This document shows, in pieces, positions 9,988 to 20,737 of a stretch of DNA of 64,000 nt. The notes below the pieces were generated by a model. The model saw only the letters and a list, made by a program, of their open reading frames with translations, was not told where the DNA came from and made no database searches. The stretch's first letter is position 1. Every line of letters begins with the position of its first letter. This stretch comes from Nannobrachium achirus. Taxonomy: Eukaryota > Chordata > Actinopteri > Myctophiformes > Myctophidae. The stretch lies in contig OY997644.1 of NCBI GenBank assembly GCA_963921795.1, positions 475,753 through 539,752 of the forward strand, written 5' to 3'. The translations under genes were made by a program, and so were the position numbers.

Positions 9988-12900
9988 CAGGCAGGCACGT
10001 GTGGTAAACAGAGACTTCTTCGGACTAAATTGTTTTATTGCCGTCATAAAACTTTCTCAGTTGCATCTTCTATGTGTGCATTAACGTTAGCAACAGCGTG
10101 GCTGTAGGGAAGGCTACCAAAACAAAATAAACGCATGTGCTTTGCTTCGCGTATCAGAAGCTCAAAGGACCATGGTTGGTAATGTGCAGTTTCATAAAGA
10201 AATCCCCCGCCTGTGCACAGCAGAGATTAGACCTACAGTACACACTACTCCTCCATCCAGCTTCCAGGTATGAACTATATAAACTGCAATGTTTCTCTGG
10301 AGCTGACGAGCTTGGTGTCTCACCTTCACGACGAGTTACATTAACAAAAATAACTCCAGTCCTGTAATGCATTGGTCCCAAATTGGGTCTGGGGACCCCG
10401 GGGATCTTGAGGTAGTTCCAGGGGTCCCCAGCAAAAGTTAGGAACCAAATGGACCCTTATGTAACTCAGAGTGTACAAATGGAACCCCACACTCAGAGTT
10501 AAATTAACTTGTTGATTTTATAAAAAATATAAATTGGGTTAGGATTAGGGAGAGAGTCCACCTCTCTGTAAGGTTATGGGCTAGCTTAGGTCATATTATA
10601 TGATTTAATTTTTGGGAAAGCAATCTACAAGGTCAAAAGCCAGTGTTAATTTAAATTGAGTGTGAAATGGTAGGCCTATACCAAATTTTCACATGTATGC
10701 TTACATTGGCACTTTGGCACATACAGTAGGCTACACATAGTGCTTTTGGACTGTATTTTATTCATAATAATGACACTTCTTTAGATGTGTCAATGTCAAT
10801 ATGTCAATGTATTGTTATTTTGACTCATATTTAGGCCCATTGTTTGTATTGTATTTACACAACATGTTGTCAACATGTGTATATACTATATAAGATAGAT
10901 AGATTTATTATCCCAAGGGGGGAAATCAGTCTGTAGGCCTAATACTGAATAATAATGGATATAAAACCCTTTTTCCCCCCGTCTTTTTAAATGTAACTGT
11001 CCTATAGTAGCCTACAGTTTATTAACAGTAGTCGAACCGCTATTACTTATTCTGTAATTAAATTTGAATAAGCCATAACTTGACATGACTTGACGCACTG
11101 ACGCAGTATACACTCGTGCACTCGACATATTTGCTCACCAGTGCTCAAGTTGTGCTCAGAAGGTTGGAGTGTTTGCTCAGACCGAAAAAAAATTAGAGGG
11201 AACATTGGTCCCAAGGGTTCCTACTTCCTAGGGGTCCATAGAGAACTATGATGATGAGAGGGACACAAAGGAAGCTTACCACACAAGGCCTTTATAAATA
11301 AACAAAATACAATGTTGTGCTCTACGAATTGTGAGAGACAGCCAACCAACGTTTTCCATATAAATATGCAAGAATGGATGTTAAACTAGCACTAGTAAGT
11401 CCTTATTCATGTCATATCAAAAGTCCTTATCATATTCCTTCATTGCAGACCAGACCTCTCTCTCTCTCTCTTTTATTGTAAGATTATCTTCTTATCAACC
11501 AACAGGTAGAAGAGCAGCAAATGTTTGCAGCAAAAGGCATTTTTTTATATGAATGAGAATAGACTTGTGGTTTGGTTTTTCCAACTTCCATCGCTATAAA
11601 ACAGGAAACACTGCATGACATAATGTACAGTTCAAACCTTCAGTGTTTTTTCATCTTCATGTTATCTTTGTATTCTTCCCTAGACTTCGTTTCCCTCCCT
11701 GTGTGTAAAGAGGAGCTTTTCCCTGAACATCAGGAGAGGAGTCCCAGTCTGGAGGAACCACAACCTCCACAGAATAAAGAGGAACAGGAGGAGCTGCTAC
11801 TACAAGAGGAGGCTGATGGATCAACGTTGACATCACTAGCAGTGAAAAGTGAAGGTGATGAAGACAACAGAGAGACAGAGGCTGTAGCCAGCACCTCAAC
11901 TGAACACATGAAAACACAAGCTGATGTAGAGGAATGTGTAACATCACAACCAACTAGTGGTGACCAGCTCCTCTCTCCACACTGTTCTCAATCTGACATC
12001 ACTGAAGACCGTGATGAGCGGGAGGACACCAGGGAAGGTCAGTCGGTTGTAAACACGCTGGATTCACACAAGTCTGTGGAAGGACAAACATTGTCTCTAA
12101 GCCACAAGGACCTGCCATCTTCAAAACAAACTCATTCTACGCAGAGCCACACAGGGAAGAAAGGTTTTAGTTGTACAGAGTGTGGCAAAATGTTTAATCG
12201 CAAGGACAATCTGAAGAGACACACAGTTGTTCATACAGGGGAAAAGCCCTTTACTTGTACAGTTTGTGGTAAAGGCTGTGGTCAACGTGGTGATTTAAAA
12301 TCACACATGAGGACTCATACAGGGGAAAAACCCTTTACTTGTACAATTTGTGGTAAAGCCTGTAGTCGAAGTGATGAGTTAAAATCACACATGAGGACTC
12401 ATACAGGGGGAAATCCCTTTACTTGTACAGTTTGTGGTAAAGCCTGTAGTCGAAGTGATGAGTTAAAAACACACATGAGGACTCATGCAGGGGAAAAACC
12501 CTTTACCTGTACAGTTTGTGGTAAAGCCTGTAGTCAAAGTTTTGACCTAAAAAAAACATATGAGGACTCATACAGGGGAAAAACCCTTTATTTGTACAGT
12601 TTGTGGTAAAGCCTGTAGTCGAAGTGATGAGTTAAAAGTACACATGAGGACTCATACAGGGGGAAAGCCCTTTACCTGTACAGTTTGTGGTAAAGCCTTT
12701 AGTGCAAGTGATAAGCTGAAGGTACACATGAGGATGCATACAGGGGAAAAACCCTTTACTTGTACTATTTGTGGTAAATCCTGTAGTCAAAGTTTTGACC
12801 TAAAAATACACATGAGGACTCATACAGGGGAAAAACCCTTTATTTGTATAGTTTGTGGTAAAGGCTGTCGTACCAGTGGTCATTTAGAAGTACATATGAG

Positions 12901-13018
12901 GACTCATACAGGGGAAAAACCCTTTAATTGTACAGTTTGTGGTAAAGCCTTTAGTCGAGGTGATAAACTAAAAGCACACATGAGAACTCATACAGGGGAA
13001 AGCCTTTTACATGTCTAG
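8837..13018 (+). CDS. C2H2 zinc-finger protein, two exons, frameshifted
   Basis: Exon 1 is 8837-8945 (ATG in GAGATGG, donor GTATGT). Exon 2 starts at 11684 after TTCTTCCCTAG; the one-base/two-base split codon gives ...[15 protein letters not shown]. An acidic, Ser/Thr-rich linker of about 150 residues leads to C2H2 fingers joined by HTGEKPF linkers from about 12163. Four fingers are intact before one extra A in the run near 12551 breaks the fifth. Reading resumes in the next frame (12560-13018) with five more complete fingers, then stops. Most fingers have the unusual form CGKACS or CGKGC, with Cys where Phe is usual. This is probably a DNA-binding nuclear transcription factor of the multi-copy fish family. 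The frameshift means a pseudogene, an allele or an assembly error. Confidence 0.8.
8921..9134. repeat. 52-bp splice-donor minisatellite (unit B copy)
   Basis: Same four-unit array as at 6077-6290, again overlapping the last bases of exon 1 and its donor at 8946. Array length and unit differences are conserved between the two duplicates, so the array predates the duplication. Confidence 0.8.
9150..9601 (-). mobile_element. L2 endonuclease fragment (unit B copy), split by hAT
   Basis: Duplicate of 6305-6757, with the same GDFNLP and [14 protein letters not shown] blocks on the minus strand. It is interrupted at 9601 by the hAT element, and its remaining sequence resumes at 11208-11265. The open frame that appears to extend to 9643 borrows codons from the hAT end. 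Confidence 0.7.
9602..11207. mobile_element. Non-autonomous hAT element, 1606 bp
   Basis: Perfect 15-bp terminal inverted repeats (CAATGTTCCCTCTAA at 9602 and its complement ending at 11207) are bordered by an 8-bp target duplication GTCCCAAG (9594-9601 and 11208-11215). The undisturbed target GGTCCCAAGGG is present in unit A at about 6753, a natural empty site. The element carries a CT microsatellite (about 9780-9838), a CA tract (about 9953-9984), a GATA run near 10895 and a second hAT-like end (GGTCTGGGGACCCC) near 10386. No transposase is visible. Confidence 0.95.
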
Positions 13019-13195
13019 ATTTTGGTAAAGGCTGTAATCAAATGCAAGCTTTAAATATACATATGAGGTCTCATACAGGGGGAGAAAAGCACTCTGCTTG
13101 TACAGTTTGTGGTAAAGGCTTTGTTTAAAATGGTAATCTAAAACACACAATCTCTCATGCAGGAGAAAAGCCCTTTGCTTGTACAGTTAAACAAA
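13019..13195 (+). pseudogene. Decayed zinc-finger units downstream of the stop
   Basis: After a small deletion in the linker at about 13000 the frame is lost. The sequence still shows at least two to three C2H2 units: TTTGGTAAAGGCTG, then TGTACAGTTTGTGGTAAAGG followed by an in-frame TAA, then a last HAGEKPFACTV. The finger array was once longer and is degrading from its 3' end. Confidence 0.75.
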
Positions 13196-13640
13196 ATACA
13201 TTACAAAGATAAAATCTAATAAACATTTTGAAAGAAAGCATAAGGACTAATACAGGCAGACAACTCCTTTAGGTAGAGTTTGTGGCAAATCCTTGGTCAA
13301 GATACTGAGGATTTATACCGCGCTATTATGGACGTCATAATTAATGCCAGGTCTTGTGGAGGTGTGACCAATGCCATTTTGCTACAGTGGTTGCTGTAAT
13401 CTGCACATCAAGGTGTGTCACGGTAAAATGGCCCTGCATTAGTCATGGGTGTGTTTGGTTGTTACTTTAACCAAACCAATCAGAGTGTCTACTGCCATTC
13501 CCTTTAAGATCATTGTAAGAGTAAGAAACATCATATTGAAAGGAGAAATGCCCCAAGTGCATGCATGGCCATAAATTATTGCAATCCCAATGCGTGCATT
13601 ATAAGTTGTAGCCTTTGACTATTTGAATGAAATCACATTT
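13196..13640. other. Non-coding repeat-like stretch
   Basis: No gene is seen. The paired motifs AATGCCATTTTGCTACAG and GGTAAAATGGCCCTGCATT around 13370-13440 suggest a small inverted-repeat element, but no clean boundary or target duplication is visible. Confidence 0.3.
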
Positions 13641-13659
13641 GATTTGAAGTAGGCTATCA

Positions 13660-14437
13660 CCCACATGCACCCACGGATCTGTCTGATTTTCCATGTGATC
13701 GGATCGGTCTGATTTTCCATGTTCCATCCTGATTGGCTAAGATTGGCTTCCAATGTTTGTAGGATTGGTCAGTTTTTAACAAAATGCCTCAAATCACAAA
13801 CACAGAGTGCAATTATCACGAAATCGCGCACACACGTTCCCACTAGGCCAAGGAAGAAAGGCCACTTAAAAGTTTTGAAATCAGCCTCATGGTGGCGCTA
13901 TAACAGGCCGATTTGTGGTTTTACCTTTAAGCCCACCGGTCAGTTTCAAACTTTGTAAGCGCAATCCCTAGAGGCCAAGGAAAAACCCTTTCCCTGCATT
14001 TTTCATATCAGCTTTTTATAGCGCCACCGGGAGGCTGACACATTTTTGGATATTACTCCTTGAGATTTTACCCAAAAATAAACACAAATCAGTACACAAT
14101 ATCTCTACAGTCATATGATCAAGACGGATCTGGCCCATATTAAATATTCCATCCTGATTGGCTAAGATTGGCCTCCAAACTTTGCAGGATTGATCCGTTT
14201 CAAACAAAATACCTCAAATCATGAACACAGCGTGCAATTGAAATGAAATTGTGCACGCACATTCGCAAAAGGCCAAGGAAGAAATTACACTACAAAATGT
14301 TCAAATCAGCCTCATGGTGGGTCATGAAAGGTCTAAGATTGGTGAAGAACACATGCCACCCTTTTTGCATTGGCCTATTATAGCACCACCAGGATGCCTG
14401 GCCTAGTGGAGACCTGTGCTCGGAAGAGCACTGCTTC
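13660..14437. mobile_element. Interspersed repeat (family X) with internal tandem repeat
   Basis: Two copies about 421 bp apart of a segment beginning CCATCCTGATTGGCTAAG and ending AATCAGCCTCATGGTGG (about 13726-13900 and 14147-14318). The right end, GTGGAGACCTGTGCTCGGAA to about 14437, is the reverse complement of the end of the 414-bp insertion at 49260-49673, which establishes the family and its border. There are no open frames. It is a non-autonomous element of unknown superfamily. Confidence 0.55.
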
Positions 14438-14606
14438 TATTTTTTTTTCTGCCTTTATTGATAGTGAACAGTAGACTGACAGGAAATGAGGAGAGAGAGA
14501 TGGGGAGTGACACTCAGCAAAGGTTATCAGGACTCGAACCCGCGACACGCTGGCAGGCTGAATTAGCAGCGTGGTGGTTCCTGGACTGCTAGCCGCCCAG
14601 GCCCAT
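14438..14606 (-). mobile_element. tRNA-derived SINE
   Basis: On the minus strand a Pol III B-box-like GGTTCGAGTCC lies at 14540-14530, preceded by a tRNA-like head (GGGCGGCTAGCAG...). It is followed by the AATAAAGGC-type 3' region common in fish SINEs and a terminal A-rich run (T-rich on the plus strand). A related SINE sits at 26548-26742. Confidence 0.65.
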
Positions 14607-14649
14607 CATAATCATTCTAACCACTTCATCCATTCTTATGTTGGCTATC

Positions 14650-14723
14650 AAGAATAACAGATCTACAAGCTCACAGCGTTTCACTTTTTGCTAGGCTGCG
14701 AGCTTGAACATCTGCTGTTTTTT
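14650..14723. repeat. Hairpin repeat H, copy 1
   Basis: The left arm AACAGATCTACAAGCTCACA (14656-14675) pairs with GCGAGCTTGAACATCTGCTG in the right arm, with about a 20-nt loop. It is an imperfect copy of the hairpin family described in the findings. Confidence 0.6.
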
Positions 14724-14729
14724 ACATGT

Positions 14730-14731
14730 TT

Positions 14732-14780
<49 letters not shown>

Positions 14781-15330
14781 GTACTTTAATATAAATCTCT
14801 TCTGGGTGTCCCTGGCACAAAACATTCAAAAACATGGGTTAATAAGAACGTCAGTTTGGGCGTCCTGGAAATTTGAAAACCACTGTTTAGTTTAGTCCAG
14901 GGGTTCTCAACCCCTTTTCAGGCAACATCTCACTTTTTAACTGAAGTTATTCCTCACAAAAACAAGTAAAATGCCTGCAATATTTTTTTCGTGATCATTA
15001 GAATGTCTAGATTATGTACATGTGTTATTATTGTGAGAAATATCCCCAAAATGCAAATTAGAGCATGATTTATGATTTATGGCTATAAAACCTTACAAAA
15101 ACATTATTAATGTTTTAACATTACATTTTACTGTGATTAGGACTCCTACAACACCATCTGATTTTTTTTTTTTTTTTTTTTGACCAGTAGAAATTCATTC
15201 GGGTCTTGCAGGGTTAACACAAGAGATAAATCAACGCACAAGGAGTCCAAGCCGCTTCTTTTGATTGATACGTTTTGTATTCAAACATTCAAAAAGTTTA
15301 AATTTCTTTGGACCACTTTCAAGATGTTTC
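14730..15330. other. Microsatellite and repeat remnants, no gene
   Basis: A CT microsatellite lies at 14736-14775. CCAGGGGTTCTCAACC at about 14898 resembles the terminal sequence of Charlie-type hAT elements, but no second end was found. A T19 run lies at about 15162-15181. No coding sequence is supported. Confidence 0.4.
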
Positions 15331-15401
15331 AGACAGCAGATGTACAAGCTCGCAGTGTGGCACAAAGTGACGTGCTGTGAGCTTGTAAATCTGCTATTTT
15401 T
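15331..15401. repeat. Hairpin repeat H, copy 2
   Basis: GCAGATGTACAAGCTCGCAG in the left arm pairs with GTGAGCTTGTAAATCTGCTA in the right arm around a short loop containing CACAAAGTGACGTG. Confidence 0.65.
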
Positions 15402-15625
15402 GAATAGTCAATGCTAAAATTTAAAATGACAGACACGTTCCTGGTTTAATGGGTTAATCACAGAGTGAATAGCAAGACATTAATATAATAATGATAATAA
15501 ATATCTCGTATACATTTAGGCCAAACGATTAATCATGAATGATTACATCAGACCAGGTGTGCTTTCTATGTGTTGTAATTGTGTTGCAGATTGGTCTAGT
15601 AGAATTGGTTATGGTCAAGATATGA

Positions 15626-15801
15626 CTAAAGCGTCATTCTCACTGGGCACAATAACTATAACCCTAACCCTATATAAATAACTATCTTTCACCGTTGTAT
15701 TCTTTTTATTTTCATAGTTGGTGTAAACACTGCCATCTACTTGACGATTTTAAAACTATATATGTGTTATGTTTATAGTGCTCAGTGTGAATGGCCCTTT
15801 A
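15626..15801. mobile_element. Small MITE with inverted ends
   Basis: The left end GTCATTCTCACTGGGCACAA at about 15631 is the imperfect complement of the right end GTGCTCAGTGTGAATGGCCC, which runs to about 15797. The core includes CCCTAACCCTA. The element is about 170 bp and non-coding; its TSD is not resolved. Confidence 0.5.
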
Positions 15802-15884
15802 CCTGGCTTGAATTTTAGGGGAAAGTCTTTCCAGTGAAAAGGTCTGTAGGAATACTCTGAGAACACTCATCCAATGTCCCTTTG

Positions 15885-16180
15885 ACTATGCATGCACCTT
15901 GTGGTACCATAGCACCACAAAGGCTTTAAAAACAAGGCTCCAGACGTCCCAAAACAAACAGGTCAGGCTACTGTTTGGCCTCACACCTAGAACTCACTTT
16001 TAAGTTTTTGACCAATGTGGCCCTCAACCAAAAATGAGTTTGACACCCCTGCTTTAAACCCTGCTCATTATGCTAGGGTGGGATCACTGGAATGGCTCTG
16101 GGTAGAAGACAGAGTATCAACTTGCAATGGGCCTGGTCTTAAAGATACACAACACCACACAGACACACATATGTTGCTTT
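15885..16180 (+). mobile_element. LINE RT C-terminal remnant, split by hAT end
   Basis: Reading with gaps, the plus strand gives FDYACTLWYHSTTKALKTRL, then QNKQVRLLFGLTPRTH, then a VGSLEWLW...DRV block. This matches the order IDYGVLVWYR...QNKLIRVVLGLQPQTH...VGWLKVADRV of the LINE at 4371-5240. Between the second and third blocks (about 16000-16055) lies a hAT-type end (GAGTTTGACACCCCTG). It is old and non-functional. Confidence 0.6.
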
Positions 16181-16949
16181 GCATATCATTGTAGGCTATG
16201 TTATCGTTTGTCATTGAATGTCTCAAGACAAAGGAATGCAATGGAAATGAGCTCTGTCTTTTTTGGGTTAACCTTTTATCATCCTTTTGTATACAACTGT
16301 GACACTACTTTTATTTGTATTTTTACAAATATAGAATTCAATCAGCCAATGTTTTCCTCTTATTTTTTTTACATTAAACCCTAGCATCCCTATTTTGAAG
16401 GGAACATTAGCTGAAAATAGCAGATCTGTGATCTTGCAGAAAAAATGAAGTCCCCTGACACCGGTGTGCAAATTACATCCTGCACATAATTCCACATCAA
16501 ACTCTGAACTCTGACTGGGGAGAGAGTCTGGGAGAAAGGTGGGTTACTGCTCTGAGTCTAATGATCATTACATCCTGATGTGAAAGAAAATATGTCTAAA
16601 GAATAAAACACGAAGGTTGTTATGCAGTTCTTTCTTTTTCTTTTTACCTCCTTTTCTCCCCAATCTAATAGTTATGCCAGTTGATTCCTCCCCACACACA
16701 TTTCTGTCTTTTTCACTGCTGTTGTATCCTACTGACTCACTAGTGAATCAGTCTGTCAGTCATTCAGTGACAGTTACACATCTCCTGCACCAAGGGGCGA
16801 AAGGCATTAAAACAACAGTGCCTGGATCCATTATTGCGCATGCGCTAGCCGGATCTTCCGGAAGTAGAATGTTTCTCGCGTGGCGTTTACACAACAAAGG
16901 AAGTGTTGGTGTTTCATGGTGGTTTTGGGGCACGACCTGGCGTTTGCCA
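16181..16949. other. No supported gene
   Basis: Short chance frames only. A half copy of the hairpin motif (GAAAATAGCAGATCTGTGAT) lies at about 16414. The LINE at 16950 begins abruptly, so part of this stretch may be its unrecognised 5' flank. Confidence 0.35.
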
Positions 16950-17197
16950 ACGAACCTAAGCATAATATGGTGTGGAGATTTCAATTCACATAACTCACTG
17001 TGGGGCAGTAACGGCACAGATACAAACGGGTTAGTTGTGGAGGACTTTATAGACAAGCATTACTTGGTTTGTATTAATAGTGGGGAAGGAACAAGGTACA
17101 ATGTGGTACAAAACACAGAGGCAGCACTTGATTTAACATTGGTGTCTAGGGCACTGGCAGGTATAAGTACATGGAGTTTTGGGAAAAATACATTGGG

Positions 17198-17375
17198 TTT
17201 GATTGATTGATTGATTGAAGAATTTATTAGAAGTTTGCAATAGAAAAAAGTACAGTTTCATGACAGTACAAATCACTGGTACAAGGTCATCTAAAAGGAG
17301 ATCCTAGAAAGCCGAGGCTTATTTCCACAGGAACCACACTTTAAGTATCTCATATAACATTGAAAGACAGACGGG
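17198..17375 (-). mobile_element. Short 5'-truncated LINE 3' end nested in the I-clade LINE
   Basis: Minus-strand insertion sharing the (TGAT)n tail and the ATTTATTAG...GACAGACGG sequence of the LINE at 4371. Only about 175 bp was copied. It splits the host LINE between ...NTLG and SDHYPVL of the endonuclease; GGGT flanks both sides, a possible short TSD. Confidence 0.75.
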
Positions 17376-18333
17376 TAGTGATCACTACCCGGTTCTGACT
17401 AAAGTAGGCACATAATTGTGTTGTGAAAAAAGGGGAGTTAACTCCCGGATGGAAATTAAATAAAGCTGATTGGGATGCCTTCAGGATAGTGAGTGCAGAC
17501 AGATTCAGTAAATTTCACGACAGACATGAGGTGGATGTAAACGTACTAAATGAAGAAAGTCAAGGAAATAATAGAGTCAGCTGAGGAAACAATACCTAAG
17601 AGGGCTGGAGCGAGATGCGTCAAGAATGTGTCCTGGTGGAATGATAGTTGTAGTAAAGCTGTTAAAGAGAGGAATAAGGCGTTCAGGAAACTTAAAAAGT
17701 TGCATTCTCTAGATAGTTTAATTCAGTATCAAAGGGCCCAGGCAGTGGTAAGGAGAACCATTAGAACCCAAAAACGATCATACTGGAGGGAATTCTGTAG
17801 CAGTATTGGAAGGGATGTTCAGCTGTCAGAAGTATGGGGTATGATCAGGAGAATGGGGGGTATCAGAAGAAACTATGAATTGCCTATGATGAATAGTGGT
17901 GATAAGACGGCTGTGAACAATTTAGAGAAGACTGAACTCCTGGCACAAACATTCCAGACAGTACATTGTTCAAGGAATCTGACAGAGGAGGCTAGGCAAT
18001 GTAGGAATACACTGTTGAGTGGAAACCCCCATGTATTGGAGAAAAAGGAGAGCACAGAAGGTCCACTGGACCTTCCATTTACAATGTTTGAGCTGAGAAG
18101 AGCAATTAATAATGCCCGACAGACAACCCCAGGGAAAGATCGAGTGTGCTATAAGATGTTAGAGAATATGCAGGATCAGACACTGGGAGTAGAATTAAAT
18201 CTATTTAATAGAATATGGGATAGTGGGCAGCTCCCCTCAGTGTGGAAACAAGCGGTGATAGTACCAATTTTAAAGTCTGGAAAGAACCCATCAGACCCGT
18301 CTAGTTATAGACCAATTGCTCTAACTTCACACT

Positions 18334-19944
18334 GTCTAAAAGACTGGGCTTTTATATCAGCGTTTCAACCCTGTTTTCCCTTAATTTTAGATCAAGCAGA
18401 AGTACTGCTTAAATGCTGGATGCAAAATATTATTTGTGGGTTGTTGAGGGCAGTTTAAGGCTAAAGGTGAAGAGAAATGTACAGACAGATTACCACACAC
18501 TTGCATCCTGTTATGTAGAGACACAATGACATGGGGGAAATTTGGTTGAAATGGAAAACAACAAATGCAGAAGTAACTTGGGCACACTTATGGGGAAGTG
18601 AAGTCTGGCAGAGGTGTATATGTTACAGTATGTTTGGGTAACTCAGTACATTCATTGTAAGAGCGCTTGTTTTGTCGTTCACCACACACCAATCACCACC
18701 AGATGGCGACGACAGCCATTCACTAGTGAAGGCGCTGACGTCACTCGTTTGCGACTCTCTTTCTTTATTTACTAGCCTAGCTCGGCAGTGTTTAGCCATT
18801 AGCATAGCCATTAGCCATTAGCTCCATTGTAGTCACTTGGACAGGGCGTTTATCGTGGGCTTGCCCAGGCCTTACGGCCTGGGCATAAATATAACGATTG
18901 CATTCACCACGGCTTCGTAACTCGCACGGCCGGCCCTGGCCCGCTCTTCGCGGCCACTCACGCCTGCGGCGCTCGGGGGCGAAGAGCAGGACCAAGGTCC
19001 GCTGGCCTTCACGACGCTTGCAATGTCGTGGACAATCGAGCGGCTCCGCCTGGAGGACGTTGTTGTGGCGACCGCTTGTTCCGCCCCGTGCCGCACCACG
19101 AGTGCTCCGTTTCTCGACCGTACTGTTTCTCTAACAAACCGTGACATATATACTGTATACTGTCCCCTTCAGAAGGGACATTGGGCTCTCTACCCCAGCG
19201 AGAGGTCGCACGCCAAAAGACCTCTTGCACCAATCTGACAGAGAGAGAGCCCCCAGGATTAACAATTTTAATTCTGTAAAGGAAAGTATGGAATGGCAAT
19301 GATCAACCAGTTGGTGGATCTCTAACCTTTGAAAGGGTAATAAGAATGTATTCTGCTTTCTTACTATGATGATTATTATCATTATAGTGTAAAAATGGAA
19401 ACGATGATTTAGACTAAATTGGGAACATTGAAATGTACATTTTCTATTTCTGTAAAAGCCTTTATTTCTTAATAAATTTACCTGCAAAATAAATCATTCT
19501 AAAATCAGATTTTTATAAGCATCATCATGAAATGTATAACCATTGAAATCTGCTTAAATATGGTGTGTTGAACCTATAATCTAAGTGTGGCCTAACTTGT
19601 TGGGATATTGATTTGAAGGTTTAGTTCATATTCAAAAACACCTCCTTGGATCTAATTATCCTAGATTCAAAATAACTACTCTGATAATACAACCAACAGT
19701 CAGATCCAGCAGCGAGCTACAGTTAATCTCAGGTTACAGAGGAGGACCAATGCATTGGGTCATAGGCAGAGGTTTCTGATGTTGAAATTAGGAGGGACTG
19801 AGAGATGTACAGTATGTAGTTAGATTTCAGAGCGAGTCGTTGCAAATATACGCTTAAAGATGTCTATTATTATTTAGACTTCTAAAACCTATTGAAATGG
19901 ACAGCGTAACGCCATCCTGTATGGGATTGCGTGGATTAATAAGA
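18334..19944. mobile_element. Unclassified 1.6-kb insertion in the RT domain
   Basis: The host RT reads ...SSYRPIALTSH up to 18333 and resumes as LGKIMERLLTERL at 19950. ACACT flanks both borders (18329-18333 and 19945-19949), consistent with a 5-bp TSD. A GC-rich core (about 18850-19130) holds the palindrome GCCCAGGCCTTACGGCCTGG. No open frame of known type was found. The ends are not TG...CA, so a solo LTR is not supported as such; more than one event may be stacked here. Confidence 0.45.
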
Positions 19945-20737
19945 ACACTTAGGGAAGATTATGGAAAGATTGCTTACAGAGAGACTAACATATTTTGTAG
20001 AAAGCAGAGCGCTTCTGTCCCCATATCAGAGTGGGTTCCGTAAGGGAAGGAATACAATGGATTCTATATCGTGTTTAGAGTCAGACATCAGGAAGGCACA
20101 GGTTAATGGAGGCAGTGGTAGCAGTTTTCTTTGACATAGAAAAAGCTTATGATATGCTTTGGAAAGAAGGGTTATTAATTAAACTGAATGCACTAGGAAT
20201 AGGTGGAAAGGTGTATAACTGGATAATGAGTTTTCTTATGGACGGGAAAATACAAGTACGGGAAGGTGCGGAATATTCTAGTGCAGGGATGTCAAAGTCA
20301 AATACACAGAGGGCCAAAAAACAAAATGTGCTACAAGTCGAGCGCCGGACTGGTTCAATGTTTATTTAAATCTCAGAATGTGTCTGTCATGGATCGCGGC
20401 AATGCGTTGTAAGCATGCAGAGTTTATTTATTTTGATGGGGAAATTACTTTCTTCTCATTTAACTGCAGCGTTGCTTGTGTTGCTTTGCTTCCATGTGAC
20501 AATGTGGAGGACGGCACGAGTCACGGCCGCATACACAACACGTGAAAGCGCTGTTTTACATCCTCCATTCTAAATCCAAATTTCACTTTTTGGTTTGTGA
20601 TTGGTTGGCTTCAGCTGTCTGTCTATAAGGAAAGCATGAAATGTGGTGTGGTTGGCTGGCCTTATCTGTACATTTAGCATGTTGTGTTACGCTGTTTTGT
20701 GTGCGGCTGCGACCTGCGGGCCAGTTCCAATAATAAT

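Larger units (their letters stand above)
7488..11945. repeat. Tandem duplication, unit B (with hAT insertion)
   Basis: Second copy of the 2.84-kb unit, in the same orientation and directly abutting unit A. After removing 9602-11207 and one 8-bp target duplicate, it lines up base for base with unit A except for a handful of substitutions and 1-2-bp indels. Beyond about 11940 it continues into the full finger exon, so unit B holds the ancestral right end and unit A the ancestral left end. Confidence 0.9.

Noticed and set aside
9732-10107. Ser/Leu-rich and His/Thr-rich frames
   Set aside because: They cross CT and CA repeats inside the hAT element, with no domain and conflicting frames.
14438-14606. 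A tRNA gene, because of the B-box-like sequence
   Set aside because: No cloverleaf can be formed from the head, and the tail and T-rich end are SINE-like.
15655-15675. CCCTAACCCTA as a telomere or interstitial telomeric site
   Set aside because: Only one or two repeats, inside a MITE core; too short.
18900-19240. Overlapping Arg-rich frames as a host gene in the GC-rich core
   Set aside because: Several frames on both strands are equally open, as GC-rich sequence gives, and none has a domain.
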